A stretch of DNA of 64,000 nt from Imbricaverruca yamaguchii (Eukaryota; Arthropoda; Thecostraca; Neoverrucidae). Where the stretch lies: NCBI GenBank assembly GCA_034440575.1, contig JAOTOL010000997.1, positions 107,501 through 171,500 of the forward strand, written 5' to 3'. Below the pieces are notes generated by a model. It had not been told where the DNA came from and searched no databases. It saw only the letters and a list, made by a program, of their open reading frames with translations. Positions 22,201-33,563 of this stretch are shown here, in pieces. The position numbers and the translations under genes are program-made. Position 1 is the stretch's first letter; each line of letters starts with the position of its first letter.

Positions 22201-25200
22201 GGCTGTGAGTCCGAGTCTCACTTGTCGCTACTCTTCACCCGCGACCAACCGGCGTGAGAGATTGGCGACGCTACGTGACTCCATGGTCGATGTGTCGTAA
22301 AACCAATAACAAACAAACATGGTGATTGGTGCTATGCTACCAGTGGGTGTGAATTGGCACGGAACTTATTGAAGAATGTTGTGCCTCCAATGAATGATGT
22401 TTATTATGACAGGATGCAAGCGTACCAACTAACGGTATTTGGAATGAAGCAGAGACTAAACGGACCAGACTCTGAACAAACATGCAATTATTAAGCTGTA
22501 ACCAGCACCAGAAATCGATACCAATGATCAATAAGATAAACTAAAGTTCAAATACGCAGTTCTACACAGAGATGTTGCATCCATGCCTCGATTCTAGACA
22601 TTGGTAACAGAGCAGGAGACACGCCAGTTCGTCATCGGCGTACCGCGAGGCTGGCCTGAGCCCTGCGGTGTGGGACAACAGACATTCACATCAGTGTGTA
22701 GCTTCCCCACGATGAGATACTGATTATGATAAGCATTTTATCAGCCAGCATTAGCAGGCGCTGGACACACCTTAGGCACATCCTCGTCGCGCGCCGTGGA
22801 AATTAGCGTCGTGTCGCCCATGTTCCGCTGCAGAATGTTCTTCCACGTCTCGGTGTCGTAGTAGCTGTGCTCCCACAACAGCTTGGTGGTCCCTTTCAGT
22901 CGGGTCTGCTGAAACACCTCGGTGCCCAGCCGAGCGTACATCTCATCCAGCTCGTCCATCGATCGCTTCATTGGACCTGCCGACGGTACCTACGTCAGAT
23001 GGTGTACGGCTCGGCCTCCTCGTACCTTCAGACAGTACTCGTGGCAGAATGTGTACACATTCGCCTCATACAGCGACTGCTGAATCAGACCTGCCGACGG
23101 TACCCATGTCGGAGCGTATACACCTCCTATCATGCTTTTTCCTTCCCCATACGTCTGTGGAACGGTGCTCTGGGCGGTTCTAACAACGTTGCATTCACGG
23201 CTGGCATTGACGGGAAGCATGCAACAGATGAGAAATGTCAACATCAAAAGCACTTTCAAGCAATGACAGATAAGGTGGTCGACTGTTCCACCTCCCGTGT
23301 CTGAGATGCCGAGCCTGGTTACCTAGAAGTGCTGCCAGCAGCGCACCGGTGCTGACGCCGCAGATCAGGTCAAACATCTTGTAGATGGGCTGGCCGCTGA
23401 GTCGCTCTATTTCTCGCAACAGCTCGATAGCCAGGATACCTCTGAGGGGATATTTGGTGAGGATAGAACAACTCAATCGCTGGATGCACACGGAGAAAGT
23501 AAGATGTGGAGGGAGCGACTCAATAGTCATGATAAACCTGGGGAGACGGAGATGGTGGAGATGGTATTTAAACAACAACTCAAGCACCGGATGCTCGTGA
23601 GGATACGGCGAGGAGTCAACAATTCAATGTCCAAGATAGCATTGGGATACAGAGATGGTGAGAAGGAAACGCAATCACTGAATACCCTCCAGGATACGAG
23701 GAGACAATTAATAAAGAGATACCCCGAGGAGACAGCAAGGAGACAGCAACTCCATCGCCAGAATACCAATATGAGAAGATAGCCAGGAGACGAGGAGACA
23801 ACTCAGTTCCTAGGATACCACTAAGAAGAAAATGGCAAAGGAGCTCCGTCACCAGTTCCAATTGATGCTCAATCGAAACGATGCTTCCAGGGAGAACGCA
23901 GGGACGACAGGGCAAGAACTCTGACTCCAGAAGCCACTCCCTAGCTTATATAAAGTAGACAGAACAAAAATGGAGCTGCCCATTTCATATCGGCTAAGCT
24001 AGTTGGAAAGATTTTCTACAGGCCTTCGAGTACATAAATGAAGCTGGAAAACCTCAATAACGATGAAAACCTCGATAGCGACATTCATGAGCATGGCGTA
24101 TTTTTACACTATTATATAATTGGCATCGTCTTCGGGCAGCGTTCTCCCATACTCACCACTCCTTCACTTCATCCTCTCCATTTAGGGGAACGGTGCACAA
24201 TTGCAACGTAATTTTACATCATAGGTGAAAGAACATTGTCGTGATACCACAAAACGGCGTAGGTGGAACTGCGGCACTACAGATGGTCAGCTGATGACCA
24301 AATGGGGCGAGCCACATCACCATATAAAAAGCTGTACCACTGTAAAAAAAAAATTAACATTGGAAAAAGTAATTAGGTTTTTCGTCTCTATCCATTTATT
24401 GGACTATCCGAAGAGAAGAATGAACCTAGGTCCATTGCACCCTTTAATACGACAAATGATAAAACACCAGAATGAAAAGAAAAGCTCCACCGGAGCTCCA
24501 GTAAAGTTTCAGGTAATTAGAACATAGAAGCAGCTACCTGCGAGGCTCGAGGTCCAGGCGTCCATATAACGCGGCAGTACTTGAGCGTGCCAGGGACTCG
24601 GAAGTCTCACCTGATACCTCCGCCATCGATACTGAGGATGCGGATACCACGGCCCCGCACAGGAGACACGTAACCAAGCATGGCCAGCGCTTCTCGCAAC
24701 TGCATCTTCACCACGGAGTCCGAAGTTTCTTCCCACATCATCAGCAAATACGACAATGCTCCCTCCTAAAGGAAGCGAGACATCGTCAGTAAAACAACAT
24801 TGTTCCCTCCAGCAGCCCAAACAGCATACAACAGTTCCTTTCGCAAATAAATACACGGAAAATCTTGGGCACAAAACATGCACGCACCGAAGCCATGGCA
24901 CAAAATACCCGACAAGGAGACATCGGTTTGCTTTCTTCAGAGAGGGCGAGAGGGAAACAAAAGCAGCAAGCAGTTCGATCAGGAAACAACAAACACGAGA
25001 GTACAGGACACAGCACTACTGTCTACTTTTTTTCTTTCGAACCGTCCAAGATAAAACATTGTCGCATGTACACCTAGACAATGTCGCACCATGCAGCGGT
25101 GCGACCGCCACTCTTCGGCACTCATTACTAGTGCATTACACAGCATCCTGACAATGGGGCTCACCCCAGTCACCTGCCATAGCATGTCCAGTAAATGCCT

Positions 25201-26130
25201 CACATCACGGCCTTTCTGCCCTGTAGCACAATCGACACCATACTGCTACAGTAGCTGCATGACTGCCGGGCAGTCCGTTTCCAATACCTGAATTCAGTGC
25301 AAAAGTGCACTGAACTCACCAGCTATGGTCGCTTCCACCCAGCCGCACAAATTCCACTACACATTTGACATTGGGTAGACCGAGCCTAGTTGATTCAATT
25401 TTGGATAAACTCAAAACAACTCATCACTTTCGAAGTGCAGCGAGGTGATAGCTACACCTAGACCAAGCCTAAACCTTCTAATATCATCCCCGATAATTAT
25501 TTGCCCGTCATATCCTCTGGGCTTTCCACGAGGGAGTAAAACATCGCGCAACTACCGGTTCATCAACACGTTGTTAGTTACTGACTTTGGGGTAAGTTGA
25601 TAAAATGTAGGCTAAATATAATATGTTATCTATAGGTGGCATTGGTATTAATTTTTGGCGTGAGAAGAGGGTACCAGCAGCAACACGTGTGGTACCCATG
25701 ACAACCAGCTTCATACGTTTCGAGAAAATGTATCAACCATCCCGTATATCAACTAAACCTGGTTTCCTCTACTAGTTGCCTTACAAAACCTAACCCAGAA
25801 CCTTCACATAACTAACCAGTGGACTTGACTGGCTGGTGACTCACCATATGTGAGATGACGACATATGACCCACTAAGTGTGTGAGGTGACGGCAAATTAT
25901 CCGCCGTGCATGTAAGGTGAGCGCAGATGACCCACCATGTGTGCGAGGTTGGTGGACTCCGGGTACTTCTGCAGGTGCCGGATCAGGTCCTCGACGCGCC
26001 GTGAGCGAGACTCCTCGGTCCGTGCCAAGCGCACCGCGTTCACCAGGTGTTTGGTACGGGCGTCAATGGAGTCCTGGGCCAAAGTGACGCCGTCAGTTGG
26101 ACAGGTGGACAAATGTCCCGGCGGCTCCGA

Positions 26131-26166
<36 letters not shown>

Positions 26167-28738
26167 GCAAAATGTACCGGTTCCGGCGGCTCCGGCTCCG
26201 TACATCTCAAACGTGATCGATCCTTTAAGTAAGAGCTAGGGGGATGCAAAAAAAAAGTTAGCCGCGACTACTCAGAGGCGCAAACTTCAGACAATTATAA
26301 ACAAATTTCCCATATAAACCCTGTATCTATCTCTAAATACACACCCGCCCCCGCCAAAATCACGTTTTGGTGTTATGCCCTCGTAAACTGACGCTCGCTT
26401 CGTGCCGTATTCGGGCAATCAGAAGAGGGGAGACTCGAATCAACAACACTCCCCATCCCGTGAACGGTCCAAGGAACATCATTGTTGTAAATTGTAATGT
26501 TTGACCTCATATCTAATAAGATACAACAACGCGTTGATGGTGGAAACAATGAACTTAACTAAACTAAACATGGAACTATTGCATTGACTGCTGAGGCTAG
26601 AATATGGGTATTGGTTTTTACCATTATTTGATGATATTTTTACATGTTACTCGTATTTAAACATTTTGGATCTTAAAAATGCGTTTTCATACCATACCTT
26701 ACGAGGTATAATGTGTTCATTTCAAGTTTTCTAATTTTGTTTAATTTACACCTCTTTCGGAGCCGGAGCCGCCCTGCTTTTGACGGCTCCGGCTCCGACC
26801 CGGCTGCAAGTAAAATGTCCCGGCGGCTCCGGATCCGGCTCCGGATCCGGCTCCGGCTCCGGGCAAAATGTTCCGGCTCCGGCGGCTCCGCATCCCTGAT
26901 TAAAACACTTGCCATAAACAAACTGCACAAGATACAGTCAAAGGAAGGGGAGTGCATAGATAAACAGCAAACAAAAATGTGAAGGTTGTTATTGGTGTAC
27001 AGGGACACATCAACTGCACAGGGCATACAGCACCCAAAAATGCAAAGGTACAAAGATTGAATTCAGCTTAGGTCACCAGGTCAAACTGAGCTTTCAACAT
27101 GAACTTTGTGTGCATAACTTCGTGAGAATTGTATTAAGACCTGAAGTAAAGAAGTAAAAGTAAATGTGTCAAGTATGTCCTCTATGAACTGAAATGCCTT
27201 GAGAGTGAAGATATCACAGATGTTCTGGGGCCAAAATATGTAACATGGCATAGTAAAATGGTTTAACAGGATAATTTTAGATGACAATTTCGCATCTGAT
27301 GTGATTAGGGTGTTCCAACTTTGACTGCAGAATTTGAAAGCAGTAAAAATTTGTTTTGGTGCAAGAAAGGTAAGTTTAATTCTTCATGAAAATGTATCAA
27401 TTAAGAGGGCAAACATTGACTTTGATTCAGTGAGAAGAACAGAAGTTTGTAGGTTGGTTAGTTAGTTTGTTATTTGGGCTTTAGGGAGAATCGACTTCAT
27501 TGGTCATGTAGCACCCATGACAGTAAGCTATTGATGCTTCAATATATTGTGTGTGCTAACTAAACCTCACATATTACTGCTATTCAATTTTCATAGTAAC
27601 AAACAGTATGTAAAACATGTCATGGCATAATCAAACCTTTTTCAGTATGGTGCATATATTACTGAAAACGATGCCTCGGTAAGGTAATAAAAGATTTCCA
27701 GATTGGACTTTTTATTATATCTCCCAGTTATCATTTTCAGGGTCAAACTGTCCCTTCCTTGACATACAGTGCCAATGGTGGGAAATTTTGTTGCTACAGG
27801 ACGGCCAAGCCTGGATATTTTTCCCTCCGAAATGTATGGCAGATGTAGATGAATGCATTCATATTTGCCCAAGGATGGCCATGATATTCTCTACCATCCA
27901 ACAGGCAACTTTGGTAGCAATCTTAATTGTACTGAATTATGCCAAAGAGTGAATGTTTCACGATGTCCATAGATGGGAAAACCACTAGTTTCCCCTTTTC
28001 ACCTGAAATACTTAGTGCAGATTAAAATAGGTAATATTAACATTGAGGAGTGTATTTCTTTTGCCATATTACATGTTCAGTTCACCAATATTCTGATCTT
28101 CCTAAGCCCACCAATATTCGACATTGGTGGTAACTGAATTATCATCATTACAGAAGGTTAGCTTCAACAGTTCAGCAGCACCTATTTGCATTCTGTAACT
28201 CAGCATTTCTTCTGAGCTCATTGAAAGTATATTTGAACCCAAATTGTCTGAATCCATGTTTGCAAACTTAATCCCAGTGTACACATGCCTGAATCAGTAA
28301 ACAAACAACAAATAGCAATGTAACTTCCTGAAATGTCAACATTGTTGTGGACCTGCACATTTGAGGTGATTTGATACCCATATGCTCACTCACCCTGGTT
28401 GAGGTTTCAGCAAGTTTCCATTCTGGTATCACTGGCACCTTGGGCTTTTCAGCTGGTTTTATAAGTTGCATATATGACTGCCATGGTTTTGCTGTATCTG
28501 CAGACTCTTGTGGTTCTGATGATGGTTTTGTTGGTTCCATTGAGATGTCGGCTTGGTTTTCTGAAGCCCCCATAGTTTGAGATGAGATTGCAGATCCCAA
28601 GGCCTTCACATTATCAGCCAATTTTTTCACAGGGCTGTCTGTTTTCACAACACCAAAAACCTTATCCATCACATCTTTTAGTACTTGGGTGAGACGAAAG
28701 TGAAGCGATGAGTTCCTGAGATGGTGTCCAGATGACAT
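12962..28738 (-). CDS. PNPLA8: PNPLA8, calcium-independent phospholipase A2 gamma, nine exons
   Basis: PNPLA8 is a patatin-type lipase that removes fatty acids from membrane phospholipids; family members act in mitochondria and peroxisomes. Coding exons in order are 28738-28394, 26073-25936, 24765-24611, 23441-23323, 22976-22771, 21926-21830, 15944-15850, 13947-13734 and 13215-12962 (540 residues). It has the oxyanion DGGGIR (about residue 208), the nucleophile elbow GVSTG (Ser about 243) and the dyad Asp in DGGLLVNN (Asp about 386), plus SLGTG, so it should be active. Human PNPLA8 is about 780 residues; this N-terminus is shorter and not clearly alignable. The C-terminus is TYAL, without the SKL peroxisome signal of the human protein. 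A patatin-family PNPLA6/7 or PLA2G6 is excluded by the absence of their extra domains and by the match through the C-terminal helices. Confidence 0.94.
13734..13947 (-). CDS. PNPLA8: PNPLA8 exon 8, catalytic Asp
   Basis: Encodes [20 protein letters not shown], then [12 protein letters not shown] and SATDTEG. The DGG motif gives the catalytic Asp. The acceptor is CGTCCACAG and the donor GTGAGC at 13733. Confidence 0.96.
14888..14952 (-). mobile_element. LINE 3'-tail module, copy
   Basis: Read on the - strand it has the pattern GGGCGC, short spacer, GCGCC, TAAACC, ATATTAACCC, related to the 3' end of the LINE fragment at 50625-51292. Confidence 0.6.
15230..15272 (+). mobile_element. LINE 3'-tail module, copy
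   Basis: GATGCGCGCTAAAGCCCATA and TAACC resemble the tail of the LINE family in this window. Flanking GGTTATATGG and CCATATAACC form an inverted pair. Confidence 0.5.
15850..15944 (-). CDS. PNPLA8: PNPLA8 exon 7
   Basis: Encodes [20 protein letters not shown], then [12 protein letters not shown], the conserved segment between the nucleophile and the catalytic Asp. The acceptor is GCCGGAAG at the right edge and the donor GTCTGT at 15849. The sequence just outside the acceptor is the first, diverged unit of the 5.3-kb minisatellite. Confidence 0.95.
15950..21290 (-). repeat. 5.3-kb minisatellite of 52/53-bp units in PNPLA8 intron 6
   Basis: About 100 units of the + strand form ACCGCCCGAGACACAGCTGG, CCAACCCCGACCGCCGACC, ACAGGTCACACAGT. 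Two switches vary: CAGACC versus CCCGACC (52 or 53 bp) and ACAGGTCACAC versus ATCAGCTACAC. Blocks repeat at a higher order; for example about 15990-16190 recurs at about 17500-17700. Open frames of up to 509 codons run through it and change with unit length; they are not genes. The left end merges into the PNPLA8 exon 7 acceptor. Confidence 0.97.
21300..21829 (-). other. PNPLA8 intron 6 remainder
   Basis: Unique-looking intron sequence with one LINE-tail module at about 21443-21491 (- strand; GGGTTTAGGGCGCACCGAC on +). Nothing else was recognised. Confidence 0.55.
21830..21926 (-). CDS. PNPLA8: PNPLA8 exon 6
   Basis: Encodes [20 protein letters not shown] and [13 protein letters not shown], matching the family AAVST...AFVFRNY segment. 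The acceptor is CTATCCAG and the donor GTACGT at 21829. The phase-1 end fits exon 7. Confidence 0.95.
22155..22318 (+). mobile_element. tRNA-derived SINE, family B, copy 2
   Basis: GGGGACGAGTAGCCTAGGGG start, A-box and B-box, tail GTCGTAAAACCAATAAC and AAACAAAC. Near-perfect 11-bp target duplication ATGATGATTGG (22144-22154) and ATGGTGATTGG (22319-22329). It is inserted in PNPLA8 intron 5, opposite in sense to the gene. Confidence 0.92.
22771..22976 (-). CDS. PNPLA8: PNPLA8 exon 5
   Basis: Encodes [39 protein letters not shown] and [11 protein letters not shown]. This is the family segment LDExxxLYxKLG...SHAFYDSxTWENIL. The acceptor is GTCGGCAG and the donor GTGTGT at 22770. Confidence 0.95.
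23026..23090 (-). pseudogene. Diverged duplicate of PNPLA8 exon 5 start (pseudo-exon)
   Basis: A second CCGTCGGCAG acceptor at the right edge is followed by a 63-bp open stretch reading [20 protein letters not shown] and K, then a GTACGA donor. It resembles the beginning of exon 5. Splicing it in before exon 5 would give VQ and a stop, so it is probably a decoy or dead copy. Confidence 0.55.
23323..23441 (-). CDS. PNPLA8: PNPLA8 exon 4, catalytic Ser
   Basis: Encodes [45 protein letters not shown] is the Gly-X-Ser-X-Gly nucleophile elbow. The acceptor is TCCCCTCAG and the donor GTAACC at 23322. Confidence 0.97.
23420..23830 (-). repeat. Diverged repeats copying PNPLA8 exon 4 acceptor
   Basis: About seven imperfect units of roughly 50-60 bp resemble the exon start, for example GAGCTCGATAGCCAGGATAC on +, then ACTCAATGTCCAAGATAGC, ACTCCATCGCCAGAATACC and ACTCAGTTCCTAGGATACC. 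On the - strand they read like GGTATCCTGGCTATCGAG, and open frames carry ILDIEL- and ILGTEL-type strings. Confidence 0.65.
24611..24765 (-). CDS. PNPLA8: PNPLA8 exon 3, oxyanion motif
   Basis: Encodes [52 protein letters not shown]. The DGGGIR loop forms the oxyanion hole. The acceptor is CCTTTAG and the donor GTGAGA at 24610. Confidence 0.96.
24766..25935 (-). other. PNPLA8 intron 2, nothing recognised
   Basis: Both strands were read. No family-like coding sequence, SINE or clear tandem array was seen. Confidence 0.5.
25936..26073 (-). CDS. PNPLA8: PNPLA8 exon 2
   Basis: Encodes [20 protein letters not shown], then [20 protein letters not shown] and M. This is the armadillo-like helix pair before the patatin domain (family SIDNRTRALVQAL...RVEEL). 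The likely acceptor is GGCCCAG at the right edge; the donor is GTGGGT at 25935. Confidence 0.88.
26110..26210 (+). repeat. GGCTCC microsatellite element, copy 1
   Basis: AAATGTCCCGGCGGCTCCGA, then five or more GGCTCC, then GGGCAAAATGTACCGG and GGCGGCTCCG. The frame and flanks match the copy at 26752-26900. It lies 37 bp upstream of PNPLA8 exon 2. Confidence 0.85.
26752..26900 (+). repeat. GGCTCC microsatellite element, copy 2
   Basis: Same flanks as copy 1 (AAAATGTCCCGGCGGCTCCG ... GGGCAAAATGTTCCGG) with an extra GGAGCCGGAGCC arm on the left, so it can fold back on itself. This suggests a dispersed family rather than a local expansion. Confidence 0.85.
26901..28393 (-). other. PNPLA8 intron 1, AT-rich
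   Basis: AT-rich intron. A LINE-tail module lies at about 27451-27522 (- strand; TTTGTTATTTGGGCTTTAGG on +). No coding exon was identified. Confidence 0.55.
28394..28738 (-). CDS. PNPLA8: Probable first coding exon of PNPLA8
   Basis: A 115-codon open frame starts at ATG 28738: [34 protein letters not shown], and ends [11 protein letters not shown] before a strong donor GTGAGT (28393). Phase 0 fits exon 2 exactly. A leader acceptor GTTGCAG ends at 28759, so a 5'-UTR intron lies upstream. I do not recognise the protein sequence; assignment to PNPLA8 rests on position, strand and phase. It is AT-richer than the other exons. Further exons could lie in intron 1. Confidence 0.55.
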
Positions 28739-29804
28739 TTTGAGAATTGCTTATCAACCTGCAACATTGAGACAACAGGAGTCAATTGTTACACTGGGTG
28801 AGATGTCGACATGAAACTTGAGGTGATGATATTGAAGAGTAGCTCTACTTCTCTACATATAATTTTTCTTAAATTGCATCAGAAATCTTTTCTCACTACA
28901 ACATATTAGCAGATGTAGTGGCTACTGTAAGCATACAAATTCTGCCTAAGATACACTTTCCAGTTCCTCTGTCTCACCATGTCTATTTGATAACCATATT
29001 TTCTTTAATCTAGGGGACTGGCATACCTGCAAATTCAGGGTCCCCTTCATCAGCCACAGAACTCCTCTCTGGGTGAGTGATGCTCAAGAATTTGGGAAGC
29101 CAACCAGGTGAGAGAACCAGCTAATAAATAGGGGGTCACCATAATAAAGCAAGCCCATGACATGCCACCACACATTTTTGATTTCTGCCAAACTCCTATA
29201 GAAAAAGAATAGAGTAATTTTTGACATAGGAGGATCATGTCAGCTTTAGAGGGGGAACCATCAGCATCACTGCAGATTAAGGTAACCATGCTACAAGTTT
29301 TATACACATTTTATCTCCATAAAGCTTACAAGGGGGTTAGGTTTGTTTAGTTAGATTAGTATCTTGCTGTGAGCAATACAAATGGCTACAAATATATTTG
29401 TTTGATTTCTGTCAAATCAAGTGCATTCTTCAAAAACAGTTTAGACTAGCTTAGGTTAGGTTATGTTTTTAATTAGGAAATGTTTGACAAAAACGTTTGG
29501 AAATTTGCAATTTTTGACAAAGTAATTTGCTTTCTTGAATGGGAGGTTATATTATAGGTCAGGTTTGGTTATTACATCCTTTACATCTGGTTACATCTTT
29601 TACCCTTGATTTTGAACATTACTTTTATTCTATATTACCTAGCTACTACGAGCCCGTTGCTATGCTATCTTTCCTCCCAATTGAAAAGTATACATTTGTA
29701 GAGAAATAAGTTGTTACGACTTGTTCACCACATTCATACACACTGTATTAGAAAAGAGAAATTCTAGAAAATCAGAAGTTACCTTAAATTGGAAATTTAC
29801 TGAA
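28739..29804. other. Upstream flank of PNPLA8, AT-rich
   Basis: Presumed leader intron and promoter region. About 29300-29560 is a diverged copy of an AT-rich repeat also at 50385-50612 (shared TTTTATACACATTT and TTCTTCAAAAACAGTTT). No promoter element can be named. Confidence 0.5.
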
Positions 29805-29933
29805 GCATCTAGGTAGGTAGTGGAACTCCAATCCACCAGGATTGGAGTTTAGGGGCGCTTCAAGGGTCACTTTGCGCCCATAACTAAATTTTAAGCACTC
29901 TACGGTGCTGCTATCATATTTTGCTATCTATCT

Positions 29934-32900
29934 TCACGGGTGGTGGTATATCACGTCAAGGCGAGCTTGTCGAATGAACGTAAAAATATTCCCAGACGCC
30001 ACGACCTCAGAGTCGTTCCCTATAAGCATACATAAAGAGGAGTCGGTATTCAACCGCCCTAAAATCTGGCGTCGTAGAGGACCTAGTAGTGTACAACCAA
30101 CTAAAACATGGGAGACGGTAAGCGGGTAAGAGCAGCGCGGACATAGAGGTCGGTCGTCACCGGTGAGCATGTAACTGTGTGTTGCGAATGTATGACCTAT
30201 TCTCAATCGGCAGAGTATTACTTCCTCCCGGCGTTTGGTTCGGTGAGAAGACAGCCACTTTCCTAGTGTCGGTTGAAAACTCTGAGCTTACTACACTTGG
30301 AATTCCAGGTTCGTTGCCATTCTGACCGTATATTTGATAATATAGTGTGGTATAGATCCCTTGGAGGGAGCCGTAGACGGACCACACCGCCATTACCAAT
30401 GGCGTGTTTGGCGGTAATGTCGGCAGCTTCGTTTCCCGCGAGTCCAACCTGGCTGGGAATCCAACAGAACACGATATTTCTACCGACGTCAGAAATATTC
30501 TACCGATATTTCTATTTTACGACTTTGGTAATCCTCCGAACAAGTCGGTTATCCTGGTTGAAGGTGTTCAGTGCCAGGAGACTGCTCAAAGAGTCTGTGA
30601 AAACCACGTGTTTTGTGGACCGGTCTTGCTGTATAAAATAGAGGGCTTGCAGAATGGCATACTGTTCGGCAGTAAAAATCGATGTTTGCGTCGGTAAACA
30701 AATAGATCGAACACCTTGTTTACTTACGAAAGCACACCCGACACCAGAGGCCGCCTTTGAGCCGTCTGTGTAAATGCGTGAAAAGTCGTGATATTCGTAT
30801 ATTTTCTCCAATGCTAACATGCGGAGTTCCTCCGGGCTTACCTGCCATTTCTTTGAGTAGGTTAGAGTCATGTCAGTTTTCACTGGGACAACATGCCAAG
30901 GGGGAGTGCTCGGAGTGATTGCACGTGCTACGGAACGCAGCCGGATATTACATTCTCGAAGAATCGAGGACATACGAGTGGAAAACGGTAATCCACGCTG
31001 AGTGATGTGACGTGCACTTGACGTCCCTGAGAAAATCCACCGATAGGCTGGATGGTTCCGGTTTTGAGCAACATTGCATGCATATCTCGCGCCCAATAAC
31101 TTACGGCGTAGTGCAAGAAGTGGCTCGTCTACTTCTGCCATTACACTAGCAGCCGGTGAGGTGCGGAAGGCTCCAGTAACGATGAAAAGGTCTGAATTGT
31201 GGATCACATCAAGACAGCGCTTGGATGTGGCACTCGCTCCGTCATAAATAAAAGATCCGTAGTCAATTTTAGAACGCACGAGCGATCGGTACATGAGAAG
31301 TAAAACTGATCCGTCAGCTCCATATGACCACCTAGAAACGGTGCTCATTGCCTGGAGACCTTGTGTACATTTGTTGATAAGGTCAGTGATGTGAGTTTTA
31401 TACGTAACATGGCGATCCATCCACACCCCCAGAAACTTGACTGCAGGTCTGAAAGGTATGATGTGACCGTTCATCCTTATCGTTGGGTCTGTGCAACGGC
31501 GTCCCCGACAGAAGTGAACAGCGGTAGTCTTTGAGGTGGATAAAGTGAAACCAGTTCTATCACACCACTCCATCAATTTCACTACAGTCAAATGGAGCTG
31601 TCTTTCCACCGTCCGCACCGTACGAGAGAACCATACTGTAAAATCATCCACGAATAGCGCTCGTCCTACCGATGTTGGCAGTGCATCACCCACATCATTT
31701 ATGGCTATGGCGAACATAGTCACACTCAATATACTTCCCTGCGGAACCCCATCAATCTGTTGGAAGGTGTCAGAGAGGTAGCCACCTATTCTGAAAAGAA
31801 ATGTCCTGTTTGTTTAAAAAAATCGTCCAGAAAAACCCCATCGGGCCTCTTATGCCTATTTGGTGTAACTTCATGAGGATACCATGACGCCACGCGGTAT
31901 CATAAGCACCGTCAACGTCGAAAAATATTGCAGCGGTATGACATCTTTTCATGAAACTCAGGCGTACAACGGAATCGAGAGCTAAAATATGGTCAAATGT
32001 GCTACGATGTCTGCGAAAGCCACTCTGTATCGAGGTGAGTAAATGGTTGTGTTCTAAAAACCACATGAGTCGCAAGTTCACCATTTTTTCGAATAATTTG
32101 CTAAGACAACAGGTCAATGATGTGGGTCGATAATGAAGTGGGTCCTTTCCAGTTTTGCTTGGCTTGCAGATAGGGACGACAAGCGCCCTCCGCCATGTCA
32201 ATGGAAATGTTCCCCTTTCCCACATGTCGTTGAACACTTGCAGAAGTGTGTTTAAAGCTGTAATCGGCAAATGTTTAATAATATCATTGTGTAAGGTGTC
32301 GGGTCCTTCTGCTACGTTCCTAAGGGTGCTTAAAGCAGCAGTCAGTTCGGAAATAGAGAATGGACTGATGTAATGGGTAGAATATTGTTGTAAAATCAAG
32401 GGGTAGTACCTCACACAGGGCTTTGAATTCCGAGAAACGTCTACTGTTTTTATTTTCCGATCCTCCTGAGAAGGCCCATCCAATCTCGTTAGCGACATCC
32501 TTCGGGTTAATAATATCTTGTCCATTTATGTGCAGTGTGGGGAGTGTGGTGCAGGTAAGTTTGCCTGAGATGGAGTCGGCAATTGTGCGCCTCGCGTGTG
32601 CCCTTGCCTTGCGGAAAGCTACGAGATTCGCCATGTAGCTGTCACGATTGAAAATACGGAATGCTTTCTTTCTAGCACGTAATGCATCTCGGCATTTATC
32701 AGACCACCAGGGGACTGGTACACGGCGTGGCGTGCCTGAGGAACGAGGAATATATTGCTGAGCACTTTGTAACGTTGCGGTTGTAAACATCTCTATGGTA
32801 ACCAATCCTTCGGAGCACTCGCCGAGTCTCTCCTCGACATCGGATTGGAAGGAACTCCAGTTAGCTTTTTCAAAAATCCACTTGGGGGGGTCATCGACCA

Positions 32901-33563
32901 GCTTCCACACCATCAATAAAGCGAGTCCAAACGGGAAAATGGTCACTTGTACCTGGATCATCATCCACCGACCACTCTAAACAGGGAGAAAGTTCAGGGC
33001 TGCAAAGCGTCAGGTCCAGCACAGAGGTCTGTCTTGTTTGCAATGTAATGTGTGTTGGAGTTCCAGTGTTAAGAATACCAAGTGGAAAATTCCGGATTAT
33101 ACGTTCCAATGCACGTCCACGACCAGTACTATTTGCTGAGCCCCAAACATGGTGATGTGCGTTAGTCACCGCATAAAATCAGCTGGGGAGCGAGCTGATT
33201 TACCACTTGCAGCGGTTCTGCAAGTGGAAGGATTGTTCCTGGGGGTAAGTATATGGAGCATATGGTGGTAGCACGGCGATTAATTATTATCCGAGTAGCG
33301 ACAGCCTGGATGTTTGATCTCAAGTGTACTTGTTGGAAGGGGACTGAGTGGTGAATGGCAAGAAGCACACCACCATGTGCCACAGTGTGAGTGACGACGT
33401 CCTTGTGTAAAACAGAGTAGTTTCTTAAATAAAAGGAAGCACCAAGAGATAGTTTGGTCCCCTGTAGGCATATTACGGCCGGTGTACGACGGTGCAAAAT
33501 ATGTTGCAATTCGTTAAAGCTAGTTCTCACACCTCTACAGTTCCACTGTATAATATTACTCAT
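29934..33563 (-). pseudogene. LINE ORF2, endonuclease, reverse transcriptase and RNase H, frameshifted
   Basis: Pieces in four or more frames line up in order. The APE endonuclease start is IIQWNCRGVRTSFNELQHIL with the catalytic-site ICLQ(G)TKL, then AHHHVWGS and SDHFP. RT blocks follow: FFDVDGAYDTAWRHG (block A Asp), GVPQGSILS, and ALFVDDF (catalytic VDD). RNase H has IYTDGS, AEQYAIL, FTDSLSS and WIPSQVGLAGNEAAD. A Cys/His-rich tail (GHTFATHSYML, CPRC, LTVSHVLVGC) ends it. Frameshifts lie near 33165, 32940, 32420, 31780 and 30500. Key residues remain visible, which suggests recent decay. Confidence 0.9.
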
